From NCBI GenBank assembly GCA_038205115.1, contig JBBRCE010000045.1, positions 1 to 40,946 on the forward strand: DNA of 40,946 nucleotides, in the 5' to 3' direction. The stretch is from JBBRCE01 sp038205115 (GTDB taxonomy: Bacteria > Planctomycetota > Planctomycetia > Pirellulales > JBBRCE01). The notes under the pieces were generated by a model, which was given only the letters and a program-made list of their open reading frames with translations, searched no databases and had not been told where the DNA came from. Below, piece by piece: positions 26,041-34,758 of this stretch; within the stretch, counting starts at the first letter, position 1; the number at the start of each line of letters is the position of its first letter. A program made the position numbers and the translations under genes.

Positions 26041-27657
26041 CTACCGCGGCGGATTCAGTTTGTCGCTGCTGGCCGGATTGCCGGCGTCTTTAATCGTCAG
26101 CGTGATCGACGATTGCGAGAGTTTTTGGCTGAGCGTATCTTCCAGCGTGAGCTGCAGCGTGTAGTCGCCTTCGTTAATGCGGCGAGGCAGCGTGAGAATC
26201 AGCGGAAAGAAGAAATCGCTACGCGCGTTTTGGCAGACTTCTTCGGCCACCGGATATTCGTGTTCAGCGACGCGATTGCCGTGGCTATCTAGAATTTGGT
26301 AACTGCTCCGCAGTGCCGTACGATAGCCTTTTTCGCTGGCCTCGATTTTGAAGTTTTGCACTTCGGCGTACAAGATGACGTTTTGATCCGGCTTGAATTC
26401 GTATTTGTCGAATTTCTTGTAAACGCCAAAACTTTTGACTTCGCTGCAAAACGCCAGATTTTTGAGACTCAATGGTCCCGATTCATTCAACCGCCGCACG
26501 GCCTCTTGCAAGTGCCAAGCGGCTTCGGCAGCGCGACGCGCGGGATCGGTGATTCGCTGGTTATCGAGATAGGTCGATAGCCCGTAGATTTCTTTAGCCC
26601 AAAAATCTTGCTGCGCGGCGCCAATGCCGGGAATCGGCCGCAAGGCGTCGTCACGGCGGCCAGCCACCAGATACATCATCCGCAGTGCAACGTGCCGGTT
26701 GACATCGGCGCTGCTGCCCGGCACTTCGGCTGTTTCGCGTTCGAGCTGATGCACGGCGGCGTCGAGATGCTCGCGCCAATCGAGATTTGGCTCGTCGGAC
26801 TGAGTGGATCGCGATGCCAGCGATACCCGGCCCGCGCCCGCCGTGGGCCACAAATCGGGCGCTGGCGGCGTCTTGTCGCCGTGCTTGTCTTTTTCGGATT
26901 TTTCCACCGCGAACTTTTCGCCGACCGGCTCCGCGCGAAGGGCCGTCTGTGGCAATGCGCTGCTAGCGCTCGGCACAGAAGACATGGTTGTCATTGCAGA
27001 CTCGTTGGCCACGGGCCCCGCGACCGCTGGCGAGTTAGGGTTTTGCGATTTCATGCCTGGTGTAGCGGCGATGTTTGGATCCGTCGCTGCACTGGCTGGC
27101 AAAATCCGCGCAGTGGTGGTTGGCGGTGCAGCGGACGATCTGAAATTCGCGGGCGTGCGATCAACTGCTGGACAGGCCGCCAGCGGAATGTTCTGGGGCG
27201 GGTTGCCGATCGGCTCTTGCAAATATCCTTTGGCCTGGGCGCTGGTTTCCGGATAGGCTTGCCGCGCTTTGGCTTCCATTTGTCGGCGATAAGCCAGCGT
27301 GGCTTGAAAAGCCTCGACGGTTTGCTGCCACAGCGCGGGATCGGTTTTTTTCAAATCTTCAGTGAGTTGCGCAGCGGCTTCGGGTTCGAGCGCGCCAAAC
27401 TTTTGCATTTCGGCCATCACGTCGGCCATCGATTTGGCGTCAACCGGTTTGGCATCGGCCGTTTTGCCACTGGCCGACTCGGCTTTGGGACTGCCGGCGG
27501 CCGGCGTGGCGGCCGTTTTGCCGGTATCGATTTTGTTCGCTGGCTTGGGGTCGATCACGCTTGGACCGGTTTTGCCCAGGCCAAACGGGAACGCGCAGCC
27601 GGGCAACGCCGCCAGAGCGACCACCAACAGCGCGAAGGTTTTTCTTGCGGCATGCAT
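26041..27657 (-). CDS. Large lipoprotein with an alanine/proline-rich spacer
   Basis: A 538-residue protein. The signal peptide ends in a clear lipobox (ALLVVALAALPGC, Cys at residue 21). A low-complexity Ala/Pro/Lys-rich spacer occupies about residues 25-320, broken by a short helical section (MADVMAEMQKFGALEPEAAA). A folded C-terminal domain follows with YLVAGRRDDALRPIPGIG, FKPDQNVILYAEVQNFKIEA and DYTLQLTLEDTLSQ, probably beta-rich. Similar proteins occur in planctomycetes, but I know of no function. The open frame continues upstream to 27780, but the lipobox fixes ATG 27657. Its long plus-strand shadow frame is rejected. Confidence 0.88.
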   Translation of the reverse strand: MHAARKTFALLVVALAALPGCAFPFGLGKTGPSVIDPKPANKIDTGKTAATPAAGSPKAESASGKTADAKPVDAKSMADVMAEMQKFGALEPEAAAQLTEDLKKTDPALWQQTVEAFQATLAYRRQMEAKARQAYPETSAQAKGYLQEPIGNPPQNIPLAACPAVDRTPANFRSSAAPPTTTARILPASAATDPNIAATPGMKSQNPNSPAVAGPVANESAMTTMSSVPSASSALPQTALRAEPVGEKFAVEKSEKDKHGDKTPPAPDLWPTAGAGRVSLASRSTQSDEPNLDWREHLDAAVHQLERETAEVPGSSADVNRHVALRMMYLVAGRRDDALRPIPGIGAAQQDFWAKEIYGLSTYLDNQRITDPARRAAEAAWHLQEAVRRLNESGPLSLKNLAFCSEVKSFGVYKKFDKYEFKPDQNVILYAEVQNFKIEASEKGYRTALRSSYQILDSHGNRVAEHEYPVAEEVCQNARSDFFFPLILTLPRRINEGDYTLQLTLEDTLSQKLSQSSITLTIKDAGNPASSDKLNPPR

Positions 27658-27811
27658 ATTTGCCCGACACATCCGTGTGACGGCAAGAGATTCGACGAAA
27701 CAAGCGGGGCGGATGTTAGGAGATTTCGCCCGTAGAAACAAGTCCAGCGATCCGTCCGTATTTTCCCAGCCGAAAACCATTTGCTAGCGAACGCGTCTCG
27801 CGCGATGATTG

Positions 27812-27842
27812 CCTCGCGTGCCCCTCGCGTGCCCCTTGCGTG
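27812..27842 (+). repeat. 11-bp tandem repeat, 2.8 copies
   Basis: CCTCGCGTGCC occurs twice in direct succession, followed by a third, imperfect copy (CCTTGCGTG). The array ends on the GTG that may start the next gene, so copy-number change would alter the distance from promoter to start. Confidence 0.85.
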
Positions 27843-28316
27843 TACACCAGGGCCAATCGAAAATGCTACCGGACGATTGTGAACTTCTGGGACCTGCTTG
27901 CCGTGCTACCAAAGATCACCTGCCGCACCTGCCGCGTGAAGTCGCCCGTTGGCACGCGACGGTGCCCGAATTGCCAGATTGATTTTCCGGGAGTCGTGCG
28001 CAGCCACCCGCCCGCGCGGCCAATCCGCGTGCCGCTGCAGTTCTCGTTGGCTGGCTTGCTGAGGTTGGTGACGGCCATTGCGGTTTGGTTAGGCGTCTGC
28101 CGTTTGGATCAACTCGCGGCCGCGCTACTGGCGATCGTTGTTTTCCCTGCGGCGATCATCTATTTTGTTCGTATTCATTTTTTCCAACGGACGCTGCCGA
28201 GCAGAAACCGGCGATTGACTGAAGCGGTCGGCGCGTTGACATTTGTGTTAATCGCATATGCAGGAATGCTGTTGTTGTTTTTGCTGCTCTTTCCTCTGGC
28301 ATTGCACGACGACTAG
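27840..28316 (+). CDS. Zinc-ribbon membrane protein (first of an adjacent pair)
   Basis: A protein of up to 158 residues. The four-cysteine ribbon CRTCRVKSPVGTRRCPNC lies near the N-terminus. It is followed by PLQFSLAGLLRLVTAIAVWL, a phrase common in planctomycete membrane proteins that opens the first hydrophobic segment. Two to three further membrane segments complete the protein. The start is uncertain: GTG 27840 gives the longest form, and GTG 27879 would bring the ribbon closer to the N-terminus. The following gene has the same layout, suggesting a diverged duplicate. Function is unknown. Confidence 0.75.
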   Translation: MYTRANRKCYRTIVNFWDLLAVLPKITCRTCRVKSPVGTRRCPNCQIDFPGVVRSHPPARPIRVPLQFSLAGLLRLVTAIAVWLGVCRLDQLAAALLAIVVFPAAIIYFVRIHFFQRTLPSRNRRLTEAVGALTFVLIAYAGMLLLFLLLFPLALHDD

Positions 28317-28357
28317 TCGGCCCGTGCGCGGAAGCGATCTCGGATCGGCAAAGTGAT

Positions 28358-28798
28358 ATGTCCCCCAGTCCTGCACAAATCAAACTTGTGTGTCCCACTT
28401 GCGGCGCAACCTGGGTGACCGGGATGACCCGCTGCTACTTGTGCGGGCACGAATACGTCCCGGAGAATCACCCAATTGCCCGGGCCGAGTCAGTCGTTGA
28501 GCCGCCACAGCGATCGTTTTCGCTGGCTACGTTAATGCTGGCCGTCACGTTGCTTTCGGTTTGCCTGGCGGCTGGCCATTACTCGATTGGCTTGGGGTGT
28601 TTGGCGGCGTCCGTCATCCTGCCGACGTGGGTCGTGTACAAGCGGCGAATTCGCAAGCGGCATTCACTCGACCTGTCGATCGCCTGGTCGGACTGCGCAG
28701 TCGAATTGCTGATCGCCGCGGCTTGGGTCGTGTTGGTCGTGTCGATTGTCTTTGCCTTTTGCTCGCCCATTTTTTGGCAACTGCACATGTTCAACTAG
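28358..28798 (+). CDS. Zinc-ribbon membrane protein (second of an adjacent pair)
   Basis: A 146-residue protein built like its upstream neighbour: a ribbon (LVCPTCGATWVTGMTRCYLC), a short linker, then RSFSLATLMLAVTLLSVCLA and two more hydrophobic segments ending near WQLHMFN. The FSLATLML phrase at the first membrane segment is a recurrent planctomycete feature. The gene begins 41 bp after the previous one on the same strand, so co-transcription is likely. A 10-bp palindrome CGACTAGTCG lies at the end of the upstream gene (28310-28319). Function is unknown. Confidence 0.82.
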   Translation: MSPSPAQIKLVCPTCGATWVTGMTRCYLCGHEYVPENHPIARAESVVEPPQRSFSLATLMLAVTLLSVCLAAGHYSIGLGCLAASVILPTWVVYKRRIRKRHSLDLSIAWSDCAVELLIAAAWVVLVVSIVFAFCSPIFWQLHMFN

Positions 28799-28961
28799 CG
28801 ATGGCTCAAGCCCTCGCCAGCACCCGCAAGCTTACGGCCACTGCGAAAACCTGGCGAACGACGTGTCATTTTGCTGTGGGCGCAGTACGATAGTCGTAGT
28901 GACGCAGCGGTCACGCGACCATGAATCGAGACAAACTGTGCCCGTAACCAAACACGCGCCG

Positions 28962-30494
28962 ATGACGACATTCCGTCCACCGCTCGGCTGGCTCGCGGCG
29001 CTTGCCGGCTGCGTTGCCGTGACTGGGGTGTTGTGCCACCGCCCGCAGTACTCCGCGGCGCAATCGCCGCTGGACAGCAAGCCCCTGCGCGAACTGCTGG
29101 ACGCCACCAATTGGCCGACCGATCGCGTGGAATTGAGCGATGGCCGCAAACTTCAGGGCCTAATTCAGTCCGAAGATGCTCGCGGCATGATGTTCGTAGA
29201 AATTCACCGCGAGCCAGGCAAGCCGATGGGCGGAGTCGTGCGTCCGCTGAATCACGATTGGATCGCGTCGGTGCAGCGGCTGGAGGGCGAAGATCGCGAA
29301 CTTCTGGTCAAACGGATTGCCGCATTTCGGCAGCGACTGGCAATCGAAGCCGCCAAGGCCGACAACATTTCGCTCCGCCGCAACACGCGTGGCGGCGTCG
29401 AATACCAAGATTATGCGGGGCAGTATTTTTCGCTGGCCAGCACCGCCAACGAAGAAACCACGCGAAAATGCATTGTGCGAATCGAGCAGTTGTTTACCGC
29501 CTTCACCGGCATTCTGCCGCCACGCCAGCCCACGCGCCCCAGACTTTCGGTGTTGTTGTTCGGTTCCACCGACGAATATGCGGCTTACTGCAAGCAACAC
29601 GAGTTGAAACTCGAAAATCCCTCGTTTTACGCCATCGATCGAAATTTGATCGTGGCCGGTAGCGAACTGTCTCGGTATGCGCGGCAGTTGGAAATTGCTC
29701 GTGGTAAGTATGCGGCCGTGCGTCGAGAATATGCGCAGTACGATGCGCAATTGCCGGCGCTGCTGACGCAACTGAATGCCGATCTGACCGAGCAAGGCGT
29801 TACCAAGGACGAAGCCCAAAAAGTCATGAATGCTACACGCCGTCGATGGACGGACGAAAAGGCCGAGTCGGAGAAACGCATCGCAAAAGCGGAGCGAGAA
29901 TGCGAAGCTGACTTTGTCTACGTCACCGATCATATGTTTCAGCGCCTGGGACACGAAACGTTTCACGCTTACCTGGAAAACTTCGTTTACCCCTCGGCAT
30001 CCTACGATGTGCCGCGTTGGCTCAACGAGGGCTTGGCACAAATCTTCGAGCATGGTCATCTCGACGTCGATACGCTGCGGCTCGATGCGCCGGCCGCCGA
30101 ACTACTGAGCGGTTTGCAAGCCGAATTGAAGAGCGGCAACTCGCTGGCGCTGGCGGACGTATTGACCGCCGACCGTCGCGCGTTTTTGGTCGGCCACCCC
30201 GATAGCGCCGCCGCCTCACGGCAGCACTACCTGTACTCGTGGGGACTGGCATATTACTTGACGTTTCAGCGTCCGGTGCTGCTGGGAGATCAGTTGAGTC
30301 AATTTGTCGATCGGAAAGCGAAAGAACTGGGACCGATCAAACGCTTCGAACAATTGGTCGGCATGCCGCTGGCGGACTTCGAACGGCAGTGGCGCGCCGA
30401 CATGCTCAGATTGAGCAAAAACAGCCGGCCGCAGTCGGTTATCGCCACGGAAACACCAAGCGAGGGTTTTGACAAGCCTACGCCGGCCGAGTAG
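28962..30494 (+). CDS. Exported DUF1570-like putative zinc metallopeptidase
   Basis: A 510-residue protein. A signal peptide or anchor (LGWLAALAGCVAVTGVL) is followed by a small beta domain, a long helical region rich in Lys, Glu and Ala (about residues 230-330), and a gluzincin-like core. That core has GHETFHAYLENFVYP (HExxH) and PRWLNEGLAQIFEHG, where the Glu of NEGLAQ can be the third zinc ligand. This layout fits DUF1570 proteins common in planctomycetes. Peptidase activity is inferred from the motif only. ATG 28962 is chosen because the frame upstream to 28746 overlaps the previous gene and is not protein-like. Confidence 0.85.
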   Translation: MTTFRPPLGWLAALAGCVAVTGVLCHRPQYSAAQSPLDSKPLRELLDATNWPTDRVELSDGRKLQGLIQSEDARGMMFVEIHREPGKPMGGVVRPLNHDWIASVQRLEGEDRELLVKRIAAFRQRLAIEAAKADNISLRRNTRGGVEYQDYAGQYFSLASTANEETTRKCIVRIEQLFTAFTGILPPRQPTRPRLSVLLFGSTDEYAAYCKQHELKLENPSFYAIDRNLIVAGSELSRYARQLEIARGKYAAVRREYAQYDAQLPALLTQLNADLTEQGVTKDEAQKVMNATRRRWTDEKAESEKRIAKAERECEADFVYVTDHMFQRLGHETFHAYLENFVYPSASYDVPRWLNEGLAQIFEHGHLDVDTLRLDAPAAELLSGLQAELKSGNSLALADVLTADRRAFLVGHPDSAAASRQHYLYSWGLAYYLTFQRPVLLGDQLSQFVDRKAKELGPIKRFEQLVGMPLADFERQWRADMLRLSKNSRPQSVIATETPSEGFDKPTPAE

Positions 30495-30557
30495 TTTGAC
30501 GGTGTTGTCCGTGGCGAAGTCGTCGCGCTGTGTTTTGTACCTTCTGAAAGGTTTTTC

Positions 30558-31121
30558 ATGATTCAATTTGCACTCGCCACAGCCGTCGTAATGGCACTGA
30601 GTTGCAGCTCGCTGCTCGCCGCCGAACAAGCTTCGCCCTTGAGCGGCGAAATGAAAGCCATCGATGGCAGCGCCGTCGATTTGGCAAGCTACAAAGGCAA
30701 AGTGGTGATGATTGTCAACGTGGCCAGCCAGTGCGGCAACACGCCGCAGTACGCCGGCTTGGAAAAACTCTACGAAAAATACGGCGAGCAAGGGCTGGTG
30801 ATTCTCGGTTTTCCGGCCAACGAATTTGGCGCTCAGGAGCCGGGCAGCAATCAAGAAATTGCCGGCTTCTGCAGTTCCAAATATCACGTCAAATTTCCGA
30901 TGTTCGAAAAGGTCGTCGTCAAAGGCGAGGGACAGTCGCCGCTTTATAAGACGCTGACTGGCACCGCGAGTGATCCCAAATTTGCGGGCGACATCAAATG
31001 GAACTTCGAAAAGTTTTTGATCGGCCGCGACGGTCAGGTGATTAATCGTTTCGAACCGGGTACCAAGCCGGACGACAAAAAAGTCGTTGGCGCCATTGAA
31101 GCCGAACTGGCCAAAAAGTGA
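30558..31121 (+). CDS. Exported glutathione peroxidase-like enzyme
   Basis: A 187-residue thiol peroxidase. A signal peptide (LATAVVMALSCSSLLAAEQ) precedes the domain. Family blocks are VMIVNVASQCGNTPQY, with the peroxidatic Cys at residue 59 (cysteine codon, not selenocysteine), ILGFPANEFGAQEPGSN and IKWNFEKFLIGRDGQV with the conserved Trp and Asn. Export suggests peroxide defence outside the cytoplasm, probably with thioredoxin-like rather than glutathione reductants. AAAGG lies 6 nt before ATG 30558. A strong terminator follows 31 bp after the stop. Confidence 0.95.
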   Translation: MIQFALATAVVMALSCSSLLAAEQASPLSGEMKAIDGSAVDLASYKGKVVMIVNVASQCGNTPQYAGLEKLYEKYGEQGLVILGFPANEFGAQEPGSNQEIAGFCSSKYHVKFPMFEKVVVKGEGQSPLYKTLTGTASDPKFAGDIKWNFEKFLIGRDGQVINRFEPGTKPDDKKVVGAIEAELAKK

Positions 31122-31152
31122 CGGTCGCCAGTCAACATCCAGACACACACAG

Positions 31153-31186
31153 GCCGCGCTTCGAGACTACGAGGCGCGGCTTTTTT
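31153..31186 (+). terminator. Rho-independent terminator, probably shared by convergent genes
   Basis: An 11-bp stem (GCCGCGC-TTCG against CGAGGCGCGGC, one G.T pair) with a 6-nt loop is followed by six T. It terminates the glutathione peroxidase transcript. Its T-run touches the stop codon (31185-31187) of the convergent asparagine synthetase gene. Confidence 0.88.
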
Positions 31187-33191
31187 ATTGCCCGCGTTGG
31201 ATTTTCACCGGCACGGCGCTGCGGTCCGGCAAATCCAGCCGATCGATCCGCTGCTGAAACCAAGTTTCCAGCACCACCAGCGACCAGATGCGCCAACTGT
31301 TATCGCGCTTGCCGCTTTGATGTTCGGCCTGTAACTGCTGGGCGACCTCGGGACGAACGATGCCGCGTTTTTGCAGTTGTTCCGGTCGAAGCGCGTGACT
31401 CACCATTTCTTTGAGCGGCCCGGCCAGCCAACTGCCCATAGGCGCGACGAATCCCTTTTTCGGCAGGTTGGCGATCGCTTGCGGCAGATAGCGCGCCGCG
31501 ACATCGCGCAGCACACGTTTGGCCGCATGTCGGCCGGACGACGAAAAAATGGCTAGCGGGGTGGATTTATAGAGGGTCGGCAATCGCAGACCAAAATCGA
31601 TAATCCGCCGATCCGCAAACGGCACGCGCAGCTCCACGCCATGCCGCATCGACATCCGATCCGACTGCGAAAGAATATTGTCCGGCAAAAAGCTGTGAAC
31701 GTCGGCATAGCAGGCCGCATCCAGCGGAGCGGCGCTCGCCGGAAGTTCGGCCAGCACTTCCAGCGTCCGTCCTAAATCGAGCGGCAATTGGCCATCAATG
31801 CTGACCGCCGCCAAGGTCTCGGGCGTGAGCAGCGCAAATTGCTCCGCTAAGGGCGCTTGATTGAGCCAATCGCGATAGGTATGCGCAAACGGCCCGCTGG
31901 ACGCCGTGAGAAAACGTCGCATCCGCCGCACGGTCGCGCGGCTATCGCGCCCCTCGGAGACGCCTTGGAGCAACTTCGGCAAACGCGTCCGCAGTATTTG
32001 CGGCAGATACTGCCAGGCGATGAGCGGCCACGTGGCGCGATAGCGCGGATATCCGGCAAACGCTTCGTCGCCGCCATCGCCGGTTACGGCAACCGTCACA
32101 TGCTGCCGGGTTTTTTGGCACAGCACATCCAGCATTTGCGCTGTGCTGTTGGCAAACGGCACGTCAAATTGCTGAATGACGTGCGACAAACCGTCGCTGG
32201 CCAAAATCGAATCCACCCGCAAAATCTCGTGCTTGACGCCCAATTGCTGGGCAATTTGAGCGGCGCATTGCGTTTCGTCCAGACCGACCACATCGTCGCT
32301 AAATCCTACGGTCAAGGTTTGCAACTGCCCGCCTACTCCGGATTCTTGCCGCAATCGCTGCATCATGGCCACCAGTAGGCCGGAGTCGATGCCGCCAGAC
32401 AGAAACGCGCCAACCGGCACGTCGGCCATCATATGTTCGGCCAGCACGGACTTCAGTAGCGATTCCAATTGCTGCGATGCATCGTGCAGACTGACGAACG
32501 GCTGCTTGGGCTCGACCCGGTATTGATGAAAGCGGAAGCTGCGCGTCTGGTTGGCTTGCCAAGCCAAAGCATGCCCTGGCAGGAGTTGCCGGATGCCTTG
32601 AAATGCCGTGGCGGGGGCCGGCACAAACAGGTAGCCCAGGTAGCCGGCAATCGCCCGTAAATCCGGCTGGCGAGGGCAAGCCGGATCAATCAACAGCGCT
32701 TTGATTTCGCTGGCAAACGTCATCGTTTCCGGCGACGGCTGGCGATAAAACAGCGGCTTGATGCCGGTGGCGTCGCGGGCCAGCAGCAAGCGTTTCTCGC
32801 GACGGTCCCACAGCGCCAAGGCAAACATGCCCTCGAGCATCGGCAGCATGGCGTCGCCGTGCAGCGCGTAGAGGTGCAGAATCACTTCGGTATCGCAGTG
32901 CGAGACGAACTGTCGCCCTTGGCTTTCCAGTTGCGTTCGCAGCGAGAGAAAGTTGTAAATTTCGCCGTTGAAAACCAGCACATAGCGTCCGTCGGCCGAA
33001 TGCATGGGCTGAAAGCCGGCATCGGTCAGATCGACAATTGCCAAACGCGCGTGCCCGAGTGCAAGCCCGCGCTCTTGCAGCGGTTCCAGCCACAATCCTG
33101 CGCCATCGGGTCCGCGATGATGCAGACTTTGCGTGGCCCGCAGATCAAGCTGTTCGTCCGGCGGACCGATCCTGCCGTAAATGCCACACAC
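31185..33191 (-). CDS. asnB: Asparagine synthetase, glutamine-hydrolysing
   Basis: This enzyme makes asparagine from aspartate, ATP and glutamine. The 668-residue protein starts MCGIYGRIG, so Cys2 becomes the N-terminal nucleophile of the class II glutaminase domain. SLHHRGPDGAG and VFNGEIYNFLSLR follow. The synthetase domain has VPVGAFLSGGIDSGLLVAMM (PP-loop) and VAVTGDGGDEAFAGYPRYR. The C-terminal region contains SDRMSMRHGVELRVPF. In many bacteria AsnB-like enzymes of this length also amidate cell-wall or polysaccharide components, so its role could be other than asparagine supply. No partner gene is adjacent. Confidence 0.95.
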   Translation of the reverse strand: MCGIYGRIGPPDEQLDLRATQSLHHRGPDGAGLWLEPLQERGLALGHARLAIVDLTDAGFQPMHSADGRYVLVFNGEIYNFLSLRTQLESQGRQFVSHCDTEVILHLYALHGDAMLPMLEGMFALALWDRREKRLLLARDATGIKPLFYRQPSPETMTFASEIKALLIDPACPRQPDLRAIAGYLGYLFVPAPATAFQGIRQLLPGHALAWQANQTRSFRFHQYRVEPKQPFVSLHDASQQLESLLKSVLAEHMMADVPVGAFLSGGIDSGLLVAMMQRLRQESGVGGQLQTLTVGFSDDVVGLDETQCAAQIAQQLGVKHEILRVDSILASDGLSHVIQQFDVPFANSTAQMLDVLCQKTRQHVTVAVTGDGGDEAFAGYPRYRATWPLIAWQYLPQILRTRLPKLLQGVSEGRDSRATVRRMRRFLTASSGPFAHTYRDWLNQAPLAEQFALLTPETLAAVSIDGQLPLDLGRTLEVLAELPASAAPLDAACYADVHSFLPDNILSQSDRMSMRHGVELRVPFADRRIIDFGLRLPTLYKSTPLAIFSSSGRHAAKRVLRDVAARYLPQAIANLPKKGFVAPMGSWLAGPLKEMVSHALRPEQLQKRGIVRPEVAQQLQAEHQSGKRDNSWRIWSLVVLETWFQQRIDRLDLPDRSAVPVKIQRGQ

Positions 33192-33261
33192 GTTAGGCTG
33201 GAAGTCCTAGAAAAGAAAGTGAGCGAGAATTGGCGGAGCACCGCGGCGGTCGCAGAATGGT

Positions 33262-33843
33262 TTACGTCTTGCCGTAATAATCCGGCTCCGCACCGCGCTT
33301 CCATTTGATGTTGCAGCCAATGCTGGGCGTTTGTTTGATTTGCGGTTCGTTTCCGGATAGCACTGCATCCAATGCGGCCCGCAGATCAACGCCCGTCACA
33401 GGCATGTCCGACTTGGGGCGGCTGCTGTCCATTTGCCCGCGATAAGCCAACGCGTGCTGCTTGTCGAACACGTAAAAGTCCGGCGTGCAGGCCGCGCGAT
33501 ACGCTTTGGCCACGGATTGAGTCTCGTCGTACAAATAGGCAAAGGTGTAGCCGCGCTGTTCCGCCTCGTGCACCATTTGCTCCGGCGAATCGGCCGGGTG
33601 CGTGGCGACATCGTTGGAGCTGATGCCAACTACCGCAACTCCACGCGATTGATATTCTTGCGCCAGTTGGGCCACGCCGTCGGCCACGTGCTTCACGTAA
33701 GGGCAGTGATTGCACATGAAAATTACCAGCAGCGGTTTGCCGGCATAGTCGGCCAGCGAAACCGTTTGGCCGTCAACATTCGGCAGCGAAAAATTCGGCG
33801 CCTGCGTGCCGAGCGGTAACATGGTACTTGGAGTCACGGCCAT
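33262..33843 (-). CDS. Thioredoxin-fold protein (AhpC/TSA type)
   Basis: A 193-residue protein with a peroxiredoxin/TlpA-like start (LGTQAPNFSLPNVDGQTVSL), the active-site block VIFMCNHCPYVKHVADGVAQ with a CxxC, and VAVVGISSNDVATHPADSPE, CTPDFYVFDKQ and a C-terminal GCNIKWK. It matches the widespread single-domain thioredoxin-family proteins with a CNHCPY centre. It has no signal peptide, so it should be cytoplasmic. A strong binding site (GGGAG, 33851-33855) precedes ATG 33843. It may reduce disulfides or peroxides; the partner is unknown. Confidence 0.92.
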   Translation of the reverse strand: MAVTPSTMLPLGTQAPNFSLPNVDGQTVSLADYAGKPLLVIFMCNHCPYVKHVADGVAQLAQEYQSRGVAVVGISSNDVATHPADSPEQMVHEAEQRGYTFAYLYDETQSVAKAYRAACTPDFYVFDKQHALAYRGQMDSSRPKSDMPVTGVDLRAALDAVLSGNEPQIKQTPSIGCNIKWKRGAEPDYYGKT

Positions 33844-33965
33844 AAAAAATCTCCCGTTGCATTGAGGCTCAGTTGACTGCCAGTTTAGCAGTTTTCTGGC
33901 TGAACGTCGCCCGTCGTTCTGCCGCCGCGCGAGCGAAAGTCGATCGCGACGGATTCAGCGGCGCG

Positions 33966-34364
33966 CTATTTGTTGGAGTCGTCCAAGACGTCCATCCAAT
34001 CGGGATACACGCCTTCATGGCGACCGCGGCCATTTGTGACAAAGACTTTGATGCGTTGGCCCGCTTTCGGAATCGTTTTATGGCCAGCGGTGTCCCACTC
34101 AAGCGACGTGGTCTTATTTTGGTAGCAAAACGCGCGGAAGATATCGCCTTTTTTGATCCCGTCGCCCTTGGCCACCTCGTCCACTTGCATCTCGACGATG
34201 TAGCTCGCGTGCTCCGCGGTGCCAGACATATACACGGCTTGCACTTTGCCGCTGACTACAAAGTCGGCTTTGTCGCGACTCTGGATGGGTCGCGCGGCAA
34301 ACGCCGCCGCTAACGTCAATTCACAGGCCATTGCTGCCCAAACCGCGAGTTTCAAGATGCTCAT
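33966..34364 (-). CDS. Small exported protein of unknown function
   Basis: A 132-residue protein with a signal peptide (LAVWAAMACELTLAAAFAAR). The mature part is beta-rich: DKADFVVSGKVQAVYMSGTA, SYIVEMQVDEVAKGDGIKKG and QRIKVFVTNGRGRHEGVYPD. It ends in an acidic tail (WMDVLDDSNK). The block VVSGKV...Y.V.V..V.KGD suggests an OB-like or tissue-inhibitor-like barrel, but this is only an impression. It stands apart from the thioredoxin gene by about 120 bp on the same strand. Confidence 0.8.
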   Translation of the reverse strand: MSILKLAVWAAMACELTLAAAFAARPIQSRDKADFVVSGKVQAVYMSGTAEHASYIVEMQVDEVAKGDGIKKGDIFRAFCYQNKTTSLEWDTAGHKTIPKAGQRIKVFVTNGRGRHEGVYPDWMDVLDDSNK

Positions 34365-34758
34365 CGTTTAGCCCTGCAACTGGAATTTACCGGAAATCCG
34401 CTCAGCCGCGTCCATCCAATCGTATGCGGGTTCAGCGTGTTAAACAATGTTAACAACTGGGCTTAGCTGAAATGGCGCCTCAGTCGATCTGGGCTGCTAT
34501 CACTTGCGGAGCATCGCGATCAAACCCTCAGCTTTAAATCGGGCAAGCTGCGCAGACTCTGCCTCGCCTATCGATTTATTGGATTCGTCCGCAAATACCA
34601 GTCGATTCGGAAATAGCGAATGAAACGATTTTCATGACGCGACAACCGTTGCTTCCGGTCGATTCTGCCTGTGTCTTTCGACGACTGGCCCGGCACAACG
34701 AACATGCGAGCGTTCCCTTGCGGGGCGGGCGCGAATCATTTCATGGAGGAAATTCGGG
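34365..34758. other. Intergenic region between divergent genes with two dyads
   Basis: About 394 bp. It contains the AT-rich imperfect dyad TGTTAAACAATGTTAACA (34438-34455) and the perfect 6-4-6 inverted repeat ATGAAACGATTTTCAT (34620-34635). Either could be a protein-binding site for the highly structured downstream barrel gene, whose start is preceded by GGAGG. No promoter hexamers were assigned with confidence. Confidence 0.4.
34620..34635. promoter_or_regulatory. Candidate operator dyad
   Basis: A perfect inverted repeat of 6 bp with a 4-bp spacer (ATGAAA-CGAT-TTTCAT) lies about 125 bp before the outer-membrane barrel gene. The regulator is unknown, and the repeat is short enough to arise by chance. 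Confidence 0.25.

Noticed and set aside
26608..27735. Plus-strand open frame of 375 codons opposite the large lipoprotein
   Set aside because: The minus strand has a clear lipobox and a plausible protein. The plus frame is Arg/Gly-rich and reads through low-complexity repeats.
30558..31121. Possible selenocysteine in the glutathione peroxidase
   Set aside because: The active-site codon is a cysteine codon; there is no in-frame TGA.
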